From Candidatus Sabulitectum sp. (GTDB lineage: Bacteria; Fermentibacterota; Fermentibacteria; Fermentibacterales; JCC-6): 7,149 bases of DNA. Shown piece after piece: positions 1 through 5,461 of the stretch. A program made the position numbers and the translations under genes. The stretch lies in assembly GCA_029940175.1 (NCBI GenBank), contig JAOZRM010000080.1:5533-12681 (forward strand), given 5' to 3'. The notes beneath the pieces were generated by a model. It was not told the origin of the DNA and did not search any database. It saw only the letters and a program-made list of their open reading frames with translations. Numbering within the stretch: the stretch's first letter is position 1; the number at the start of each line of letters is the position of its first letter.

Positions 1-667
1 TGCCGATGAAAGACATCGTTGCACCATCCCACTGGAAGAAGAACAGGAGGTTTGTGTAGGTTGTAATTGCTATGCCAAGGTTTCCGCCGTAAGGAAATAC
101 AGCAAGCCCACTCGGCTGTCCTGTTACTTCGGGGGTTGATATGTTTTCCTGTCCAATACCTGGTTGGAATCTCCAAACTCCACCGCTTGTGCCATTTGTG
201 GTCCAGTAATCCACTCCGTCGAAGTCCATTCCCCTGGCTGCATGCCCTGAAGGATTAGTTTCAGTTATCCAGCTTGTGCCGAAATCCTCTGTGTAATAGA
301 ATACATCATCCAGCCAGTCATTTGTGTAGTAGGTGTCTGTATCAGGATTGTTGTTGCAGACAATACCGAAACAGTTTCCATTTTGAGAATCAAGATCAAA
401 TGACATTAACGGATCTGCATTGTCGGGATCATACGTCATTATTTGACCCTTAACAGGGTCTGCTGCCAGCAGAATGAAGGCACCGGCTCCCTCAAGAACA
501 TCGAGTCCCAGCGCAACATCGGCAAGCGTCCAGTCATTGAGGATGGTAATGGTAACTGCGTCACTACCGCCTTGAACAGGATTAAGTGAAGCATTCATCT
601 CCGTGTATCCGAAATTATTGGCAAAAGACAAAGTAACGAAAACCAGGCCCAAGGTTAACAATTTCAT
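1..667 (-). CDS. Secreted Asp-box (BNR-like) beta-propeller-type protein, 3' end missing
   Basis: The frame runs from the ATG at 667-665 to the left edge without a stop, giving 222 residues; about 58 C-terminal residues are probably missing, judging from the 280-residue paralogue next door. A Shine-Dalgarno AGGGAGAA lies 7 bases before the ATG. Residues 1-16 form a signal peptide (MKLLTLGLVFVTLSFA), so the product is exported. An Asp-box, T-E-D-F-G-T-S-W, sits at about 126-133. Short repeats of about 45 residues rich in aromatic, Gly and Asp residues suggest a beta-propeller, as in BNR/sialidase-like folds; that fold is an inference. Residues 144-199 match the paralogue at 44 of 56 positions. 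Only two cysteines (99, 104) are present, against seven in the paralogue. No catalytic residues of a known enzyme were recognised, so the function is unknown; a surface or extracellular binding role is possible. It is not certain that this gene has its own promoter. Confidence 0.85.
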   Translation of the reverse strand, partial: MKLLTLGLVFVTLSFANNFGYTEMNASLNPVQGGSDAVTITILNDWTLADVALGLDVLEGAGAFILLAADPVKGQIMTYDPDNADPLMSFDLDSQNGNCFGIVCNNNPDTDTYYTNDWLDDVFYYTEDFGTSWITETNPSGHAARGMDFDGVDYWTTNGTSGGVWRFQPGIGQENISTPEVTGQPSGLAVFPYGGNLGIAITTYTNLLFFFQWDGATMSFIG

Positions 668-706
668 GTCAGTTCTCCCTTATATTTTTTCTGGCAGGAC
701 AACAGA

Positions 707-735
707 AATATACGGGTATTACTATCTAATAATAA
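707..735 (-). promoter_or_regulatory. Possible sigma70-like promoter of the left secreted protein gene
   Basis: On the minus strand, TATATT at 712-707 resembles a -10 box. A poor -35-like TTATTA lies at 735-730 with a 17-base spacer. A start near 700 would leave a leader of about 33 bases. The area is AT-rich and the upstream gene ends in a hairpin, which makes a separate promoter reasonable, but the -35 match is weak. A short inverted repeat, CACAG-4-CTGTG at 744-757, lies just upstream and could be chance. Confidence 0.25.
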
Positions 736-787
736 CTGTTTTGCACAGAATCCTGTGTATTTCAGAAAAGATCAATTTGCTGTTACT

Positions 788-820
788 GAAAGAGGGAGGA
801 GCAATGCCCCTCCCCCCTTC
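788..820 (-). terminator. Strong G-rich hairpin after the 280-aa secreted protein gene, without a U-run
   Basis: Read as minus-strand RNA, 820-806 pairs with 802-788 in a continuous 15-bp stem with a 3-base loop (AUU). Three of the pairs (817/791, 815/793, 808/800) are G-U wobbles, which become A-C mismatches on the plus strand, so the structure belongs to the minus transcript. It starts 14 bases after the stop codon at 835. The tract after it (AGUAACAGC) is not U-rich, so it is either a weak or U-less terminator or a hairpin protecting the mRNA 3' end. Confidence 0.6.
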
Positions 821-834
821 TGAACACGCGTATA

Positions 835-1677
835 CTAGAAGCTGGTCTTGATCGATCCCCAGCTTGAGCGTTCAAGTGCGGTAATTGAAAAAGAGAATTC
901 GGCAAGGTGGTATACACTGGATGTGTCTTTATAAGCCCAGTAGATGGTGTTGCTTGCACTGCTGTATCCCAGGCCGAATGAGCTTGAACATGATGCGGGG
1001 CATGCTGCTGCTCCAAGGTAATCCATGGTAGAGCCGTCCCACTCGTAGAAGTGGATGAAGCCATTAGAGTAAGTTGAAACTGCAACTCCCAGGTTACTGC
1101 CGTAAGGGAATACGGTAAGACCACTTGGGTTTCCTGCAACCTCAGGGGTGGCTATGTTTTCCTGGCCTACTCCAGGCTGAAAACGCCAGAGACCCCCACC
1201 GCTTCCGTTGGTACACCAGTAGTCTGTTCCGTCGAAGTCCATTCCCCTTGCTGAACCTGGTGATGGGCTGGTTGCAGTAGTCCAGCTGCTACCAAAGTCA
1301 TCGGTGTAGTAAAGAACACTGCTGGACCAGCCGCAGGTGTAATATGTGTCGCTGGATATTTCGTTGTTCCAGGCTATGCCGAAGCAATTGGAATTTGACG
1401 GATCAAGGGTCATCGCGCCCAGTGTAGCCCCTGCAACGTCATAGGCCTGAATAATATCCAGGTTATTATCTGCGCCGAGGATGTAGACACTACCGCCATC
1501 AATGAATACATCCAGCCCCAGGGCTTTTTCGGCAAGAGTCCAGTCGTTAACAAGAGTGAGCGAAACAGCGTCGCTCTCGAAATTCTGCGGGTTGATGCAC
1601 GCCTCGGTGCTGAAGCACCCGTCGTCATCTGCAATTGCAAATGCTGCGATAAGAAGAACAAAAAGTAAGTATCTCAT
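835..1677 (-). CDS. Secreted Asp-box (BNR-like) beta-propeller-type protein, 280 aa
   Basis: The reading frame is open upstream to 1824, but the ATG at 1677-1675 is the better start. It has an AGAGGGG ribosome site 5 bases away, it begins a clean signal peptide (MRYLLFVLLIAAFAIA, cut before DDDG), and it matches the start of the paralogue. The mature protein contains one clear Asp-box (T-D-D-F-G-S-S-W, residues 125-132) and about five loosely repeating segments of about 45 residues, beginning near 44, 88, 143, 184 and 232, consistent with a small beta-propeller. Residues 143-198 are the block most conserved with the neighbour. There are seven cysteines (21, 27, 98, 115, 155, 226, 230), which could form disulfides outside the cytoplasm. 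No C-terminal sorting tail was recognised. No enzyme active site is apparent and the role is unknown. A sigma70-like promoter lies 41 bases upstream and a hairpin follows the stop, so it is probably transcribed alone. Confidence 0.88.
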   Translation of the reverse strand: MRYLLFVLLIAAFAIADDDGCFSTEACINPQNFESDAVSLTLVNDWTLAEKALGLDVFIDGGSVYILGADNNLDIIQAYDVAGATLGAMTLDPSNSNCFGIAWNNEISSDTYYTCGWSSSVLYYTDDFGSSWTTATSPSPGSARGMDFDGTDYWCTNGSGGGLWRFQPGVGQENIATPEVAGNPSGLTVFPYGSNLGVAVSTYSNGFIHFYEWDGSTMDYLGAAACPASCSSSFGLGYSSASNTIYWAYKDTSSVYHLAEFSFSITALERSSWGSIKTSF

Positions 1678-1682
1678 AATAT

Positions 1683-1689
1683 CCCCTCT
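1683..1689 (-). promoter_or_regulatory. Ribosome binding site that fixes the start at 1677
   Basis: AGAGGGG on the minus strand lies 5 bases before the ATG at 1677. The longer start at 1824 has no comparable site and would bury the signal peptide 49 residues inside the protein. It would also place the start codon upstream of the promoter. Confidence 0.7.
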
Positions 1690-1717
1690 ATTGAGCTGAA
1701 CTATTTCAGCAACGACT

Positions 1718-1746
1718 TTTATAATTGATTTTCTGAGTAGAGTCAA
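1718..1746 (-). promoter_or_regulatory. Sigma70-like promoter for the 280-aa secreted protein gene
   Basis: On the minus strand TTGACT (1746-1741, five of six matches to TTGACA) is followed by a 17-base spacer and TATAAA (1723-1718, five of six matches to TATAAT). Transcription would start near 1711, giving a leader of about 34 bases. Its position inside the divergent intergenic region supports it. Confidence 0.65.
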
Positions 1747-1789
1747 ACATGAGAGATGTAGAAGTAGTATTTCCTTTACAGATATTTCA

Positions 1790-1820
1790 TTGACTATGCC
1801 AGTTTGCCAGGGGTTATAAT
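1790..1820 (+). promoter_or_regulatory. Sigma70-like promoter for the DUF2259-like/GGDEF operon
   Basis: TTGACT (1790-1795) and a perfect TATAAT (1815-1820) are separated by 19 bases, or 18 if TTATAA is used. The start would lie near 1827, leaving a leader of about 56 bases before the ATG at 1883. The long spacer may make it weak or activator-dependent. It points away from the minus-strand promoter at 1718-1746 and carries the same -35 hexamer. Confidence 0.6.
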
Positions 1821-1882
1821 TCACAGATGGAATTCAACTCGGGTAGTATGTTACGATTCATATTAATAATCTGGAGAGAATA

Positions 1883-2611
1883 ATGAAGTTTCAAAGTCAC
1901 AAGTATCTTGTTCTGGCCTGTCTCGTATTTATCAGCTTACCCGGAGTCTCTGAGGACCAGGCCTGGTTTCGGATGATCGGGTATTCTGAGGATGGAGCTT
2001 TTGCAGCATGGCAGATGGGTGGAATTCAGGATGGAAGTGGGTTTCAATGGATAGATCTGGAGATACTTTCCACAGAATCATCTCAGCGGGTAGACAGGTA
2101 TTACCATGTATGGGACGACTATGTGGATGAGTTGCCCGGGGAGGCTGATCTTGCATCAAGTGAAGCAGAAATTCTTGAACTCTGCAGGAAGTATGATATC
2201 GAGCCAGGCACTTATGATCCTCCGCTGGTTTATCATCCGCTGACAGATCTTGGTGCAGATGGAGATTCTGTATCTTTTTGCCTTGAGACTTATTCCCCCA
2301 GGTACTGCAGTGATGAAATTATACTGACTATCTCTCTTCTTCCTGCTGAAATAGAGATGGAGGAGGGTTATCCAGACTGGTTTCCCAGTCCTGTAACACC
2401 TGTTCTTCATGTTTTGCAGGATAGCACCAGCAGCTTGTTTTTCAGTGAGGAAGCGTCCCCACAACTGTATACAATGGATTTTGATTACAATATTGCGGCT
2501 GTTTACAGAAATCCTGCCATGGACAATTCTCTTCTTGTAGTACTTCACTCGACAAGGCCCGGCTTCGAAGGTCCCGACGGAAGATTCAGGGTGGTTTGCG
2601 GTAGCATTTAG
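1883..2611 (+). CDS. DUF2259-like secreted protein of unknown function
   Basis: This is a 242-residue protein with an N-terminal signal peptide (hydrophobic stretch about residues 8-22, cut probably near 22-24). The start is ATG at 1883 with GGAGAG at 1873-1878. Two stretches recall the DUF2259 family of predicted secreted proteins: residues 33-62 (GYSEDG, then aromatic residues and IQDGSGF, then an acidic beta-strand-like run) and residues 205-238 (VYRNP, a hydrophobic strand, then GFEGPDGRF). The family match is from memory of its motifs, not a search, and the family has no established function. Four mature cysteines (101, 133, 142, 239) could form disulfides. The acidic segments around 78-100 and 155-165 suggest a soluble periplasmic or extracellular protein. 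It is followed after 31 bases by a GGDEF gene and is probably its first operon partner. Nothing visible shows an enzymatic role. Confidence 0.8.
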   Translation: MKFQSHKYLVLACLVFISLPGVSEDQAWFRMIGYSEDGAFAAWQMGGIQDGSGFQWIDLEILSTESSQRVDRYYHVWDDYVDELPGEADLASSEAEILELCRKYDIEPGTYDPPLVYHPLTDLGADGDSVSFCLETYSPRYCSDEIILTISLLPAEIEMEEGYPDWFPSPVTPVLHVLQDSTSSLFFSEEASPQLYTMDFDYNIAAVYRNPAMDNSLLVVLHSTRPGFEGPDGRFRVVCGSI

Positions 2612-2628
2612 TGCTATCTTGAGGCGGA

Positions 2629-2637
2629 GGGAGGAGG
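2629..2637 (+). promoter_or_regulatory. Strong ribosome binding site that fixes the start at 2643
   Basis: GGAGGAGGT is a near-perfect anti-16S match, 5 bases before the ATG at 2643. An in-frame TTG at 2619 would add eight charged residues and would place this site inside the coding region, so it is disfavoured. Confidence 0.75.
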
Positions 2638-2642
2638 TAGCG

Positions 2643-3599
2643 ATGGAGAACGAACTATCCAAGAAGGATATCGATAATCTGTTCATATTGCGAAGAGTTT
2701 CATCAGAGGCAGTTATGGATGTTCTTGGAAAATGCCCGGTTGTTAACCTGAATAAAGGAGAGGTTCTCTTAAGAGCAGGTCAGAGTAACCAGAGTCTTTA
2801 TCTTATCCTATCAGGTAGACTTGCTATTTTTCTTGAGTATCCAGGTAGTGATCCAGTTGCTATTCTTGACCAGGGTGAAACTGTAGGAGAGCTCTCTGTG
2901 ATAGATGACAACCCTGCTTCAGCGTACGTAGTAGGTGTGGAGGAAAGCCGAGTGCTAGAGGTGGATGAAACGGCATTCTGGCGTATGATCTCTGAATCAC
3001 ATTCATTTGCCTGTAACATGCTTCTTCTTTTATCTGACAGAATGCGATCATCTGATGAAGCTCTGCTGAAGAATATTCATCTTAGAAAAAGATTCCAGCG
3101 AGACGCGATGGTTGATTCTCTCACCGGTATGCACAATCGCAGATGGCTGGATATACAGCTGCCCAGACTTATCGACAGGCATATTCGAAGTGAAAGACCC
3201 CTCTGTGTGATAATGTTTGATGTAGATCACTTCAAGAAATTCAACGACAGTTATGGTCACGATGCAGGCGATGATGTCCTTGCACTGGTTGCCAGGACAA
3301 CTCTCATGGGTCTGAGGCCAACGGATCTCAGTGCAAGGTTCGGCGGCGAGGAATTTGTTGTGATGCTTGCCGGAATCAGCACTGATCTGGCCTGGATAGT
3401 TGCGGAAAGGCTCAGGAGACACATTAATTCAGAGCATATTATAACTGATGACGGCAGAGAGCTACCTCCTGTGACAATATCTCTTGGCATTGCAGAATGC
3501 AGAGTTGGTGACAGTGCTGATTCTCTTTTAAAGAGGGCTGATACTGCTATGTACAGGGCGAAGGAAACAGGTCGTAACAGAACCTGCAGAGAAGAATAG
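2643..3599 (+). CDS. Diguanylate cyclase with N-terminal cyclic-nucleotide-binding-type domain
   Basis: This is a 318-residue cytoplasmic protein without membrane segments. Residues about 15-130 form a CRP-like cyclic nucleotide-binding fold: the first beta-strands with KGEVLLRAG at 38-46, LILSGRLAIF at 54-63 and a GEL phosphate-cassette at 82-84. Residues about 152-315 are a GGDEF domain that makes c-di-GMP from two GTP. Visible signatures are the metal/substrate segment FDVDHFK (192-198, with D193), N201-D202, D210, and the active-site GGEEF at 234-238. An RPTD motif at 225-228, five residues before GGEEF, is a complete product-inhibition I-site. The usual arginine of the phosphate-binding cassette is replaced (NPASA, 90-94), so cAMP/cGMP binding is doubtful. 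The gene lies 31 bases after the DUF2259-like gene, probably in one operon. Cyclase activity is a strong inference; the activating signal is unknown. Confidence 0.92.
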   Translation: MENELSKKDIDNLFILRRVSSEAVMDVLGKCPVVNLNKGEVLLRAGQSNQSLYLILSGRLAIFLEYPGSDPVAILDQGETVGELSVIDDNPASAYVVGVEESRVLEVDETAFWRMISESHSFACNMLLLLSDRMRSSDEALLKNIHLRKRFQRDAMVDSLTGMHNRRWLDIQLPRLIDRHIRSERPLCVIMFDVDHFKKFNDSYGHDAGDDVLALVARTTLMGLRPTDLSARFGGEEFVVMLAGISTDLAWIVAERLRRHINSEHIITDDGRELPPVTISLGIAECRVGDSADSLLKRADTAMYRAKETGRNRTCREE

Positions 3600-3741
3600 T
3601 GTTGAGTATCGTAAATACAGCTGAATTCCATAACCTGTGGTCAGTATCCTGTTGGCTCTTCAAAGCCCCAGCGGTGTTGCAGGTTCATTTATACATTAGT
3701 GCATTATGTCCGCACTTTCTATTTGATGGAGAACCAGAATA
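3600..3741 (+). other. Intergenic region between the two GGDEF genes with short inverted repeats
   Basis: The 142 bases contain AACCTG/CAGGTT arms (3632-3637 and 3680-3685) and AGTGC/GCACT arms (3698-3702 and 3712-3716); the latter is followed by a T-rich stretch. Both are short enough to be chance. No convincing -10/-35 pair and no c-di-GMP riboswitch core were seen, so it is open whether the second GGDEF gene has its own promoter. Confidence 0.3.
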
Positions 3742-5421
3742 ATGAATGAGACTGTTGATCTCCAGATTCTTTCAACTCTTGATCAAACCCTGACAGTTGA
3801 ACCCACTCAGAATTTACTCTATTCATTGCTTTTGCTTGTTGCTGCTTTAGCCTGTGGATACATTGCTGCGGTGGCCTGGAAGCGTGTGCAGATAGGTCCC
3901 ACCGCTTCTTCAATCGTTTTGTTCATGCTGGCTTCAGCCTGGTGGGGTTTGACCTATTCTATTCACTGGTCCGGGTTTTTCCATTCATCCGGTCTGTTCT
4001 GGCTGGATGCCACCTATCTTGGAGTTGTTGTAGTTCCAACGACTTATTTCGCTTTTGCACTGCATTACACCGGGAATGGAAAGTGGCTTACCAGGCGGAT
4101 CATTGCCATTCTTGCAATTGAACCGGTGTTAACCCTTATCATGCTCTGGACCGACAAGTACCACGGATGGTTCTTTGCAGACAATCAGGCTGCAGGCAGA
4201 AGTGCTATTCTCGATGGTGGCCCCTGGTTCTGGTTAAATGTTACCTACTCATATCTTCTGATCCTGATAGCATTTGTGATTCTCGTTCGATTTGCACACA
4301 GTTCAGGAAGTCTCCACGGAAAACAGGTTAATATTATTCTTGCAGGGTCACTTGTACCATGGGTAAGCAGTGTAATCAGTGTATTGAACATCAGCCCGGT
4401 TCCCGATCTGGATCTGACACCATTCGCGTTCACTCTTACTGGTATTGCATTTGCATATGCTCTCTTCCGACTTAACTTATTGAGCATTGTACCGGTTGCC
4501 AGAGATGCTCTTGTAGAGATAATGACCGACGGCTTCTTTGTGGTGGATCTGGAGAACAATGTGGTTGATATCAATCTTGCAGCGCAAGAGCTGCTTGGGT
4601 TGAGCAAATTGTCAATTGGAAGAAATGCCGAAGAACTTTTCAGAAACACTCCTGAGCTGGTAGAGCTGTACAAAAACGTGCGAGAGGGGCAATTCGAGTT
4701 TTTCACAGAGTATTACGGCCAGCGACATCTGGACATGCGTGTTGTCTCCCTCTACGATGACAAGAACAAGTTTACCGGACGCCTCTATATTTTCAGAGAC
4801 ATCTCCAAGCAGAAGACAGTTGAGCTCGAGATCCAGAAAGCAAATGAGCAGTTGCAGCAGCAGATCTCAGAGATCAAAACCCTTCAAGCAGAACTGCAGA
4901 GGCAGGCGGTTCGCGATCCATTAACTGAACTTTATAACCGCAGATACCTTGAGGAAACTCTTGAAAAGGAACTGTCCAGAGCTGATAGAGAAGGAACAAC
5001 ACTCTGCATCCTCATGCTTGATATTGATCATTTCAAAGCTTTTAACGATACGTACGGACACAGAGCTGGAGACGCCGTTCTTCGCGAGCTGGGGAAACTG
5101 CTGCTTCAGAACACCCGTGAAGGAGGAGACATTGCATGTCGCTACGGAGGCGAGGAGTTTGTAATCGTTTTTACAAATACATCATTGCAACATGCAGAAC
5201 AAAGAGCAGAGGAGTTCCGTAAGGCCTTTGAAACAATGTTGGTATCTGTTGGAGAAGACCAGTTGTCAGCAACCGTATCAATCGGAGTGGCAGCTTTTCC
5301 TGTTCACGGTTCTACTGGAGAGGAAGTTCTCCACGCTGCAGATACAGCGCTCTACCGGGCAAAAGAGGCAGGTCGCAATCGTACTGTTGTCCTGGACCAC
5401 CCACAGCCTCGGGTGACATGA
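3742..5421 (+). CDS. Membrane sensor diguanylate cyclase: 7TM, PAS, coiled coil, GGDEF
   Basis: This is a 559-residue inner-membrane protein. Seven hydrophobic helices lie at about 25-46, 55-74, 88-108, 118-137, 164-185, 196-216 and 227-247, resembling the N-terminal 7TM sensor found in histidine kinases (HisKA_7TM type). A PAS domain follows at about 252-353, ending in the typical FRDIS (351-355). A Gln/Glu-rich coiled coil spans about 356-390, then the GGDEF domain at about 391-550. It has LDIDHFK (426-432), N435-D436, D444 and GGEEF (469-473), so c-di-GMP synthesis is expected. The I-site is out of register: R459 and D463 are four positions apart, with E460 where the arginine should be. 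The start is ATG at 3742, with GGAGAA 8 bases upstream. It lies 142 bases after the other GGDEF gene; cotranscription is uncertain. The ligand sensed by the 7TM or PAS part cannot be told. Confidence 0.93.
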   Translation: MNETVDLQILSTLDQTLTVEPTQNLLYSLLLLVAALACGYIAAVAWKRVQIGPTASSIVLFMLASAWWGLTYSIHWSGFFHSSGLFWLDATYLGVVVVPTTYFAFALHYTGNGKWLTRRIIAILAIEPVLTLIMLWTDKYHGWFFADNQAAGRSAILDGGPWFWLNVTYSYLLILIAFVILVRFAHSSGSLHGKQVNIILAGSLVPWVSSVISVLNISPVPDLDLTPFAFTLTGIAFAYALFRLNLLSIVPVARDALVEIMTDGFFVVDLENNVVDINLAAQELLGLSKLSIGRNAEELFRNTPELVELYKNVREGQFEFFTEYYGQRHLDMRVVSLYDDKNKFTGRLYIFRDISKQKTVELEIQKANEQLQQQISEIKTLQAELQRQAVRDPLTELYNRRYLEETLEKELSRADREGTTLCILMLDIDHFKAFNDTYGHRAGDAVLRELGKLLLQNTREGGDIACRYGGEEFVIVFTNTSLQHAEQRAEEFRKAFETMLVSVGEDQLSATVSIGVAAFPVHGSTGEEVLHAADTALYRAKEAGRNRTVVLDHPQPRVT

Positions 5422-5461
5422 TGCTGAATTTCTGCATTTCATAATTAGTTCCGTGAGGGAA

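Noticed and set aside
67..258. Small plus-strand frame opposite the left secreted-protein gene
   Set aside because: It is antisense to a well-supported gene conserved with its paralogue and has no recognisable product.
1678..1824. N-terminal extension of the 280-aa secreted protein to a start at 1824
   Set aside because: It lacks a ribosome site, would bury the signal peptide, and would start upstream of the promoter at 1718-1746.
1895..1925. Lipoprotein signal in the DUF2259-like protein (VLAC ending at C13)
   Set aside because: The hydrophobic stretch continues well past the cysteine and the -2 residue is Leu, so ordinary signal peptidase cleavage is more likely.
3652..3671. Intrinsic terminator after the first GGDEF gene (GGCT/AGCC hairpin)
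   Set aside because: The stem is only 4 bp and no T-run follows.
3600..3741. c-di-GMP riboswitch between the two GGDEF genes
   Set aside because: No conserved GEMM core or paired helices could be found; only short 5-6 bp inverted repeats are present.
4245..4706. 153-codon minus-strand frame inside the 7TM-GGDEF gene
   Set aside because: It is a shadow of the gene's codon pattern: low complexity, rich in Ser/Arg/Thr, and covering the 7TM and PAS coding sequence.
5422..5461. Bidirectional terminator between the convergent GGDEF and membrane-protein genes
   Set aside because: The 40 bases show no stem of useful length on either strand.
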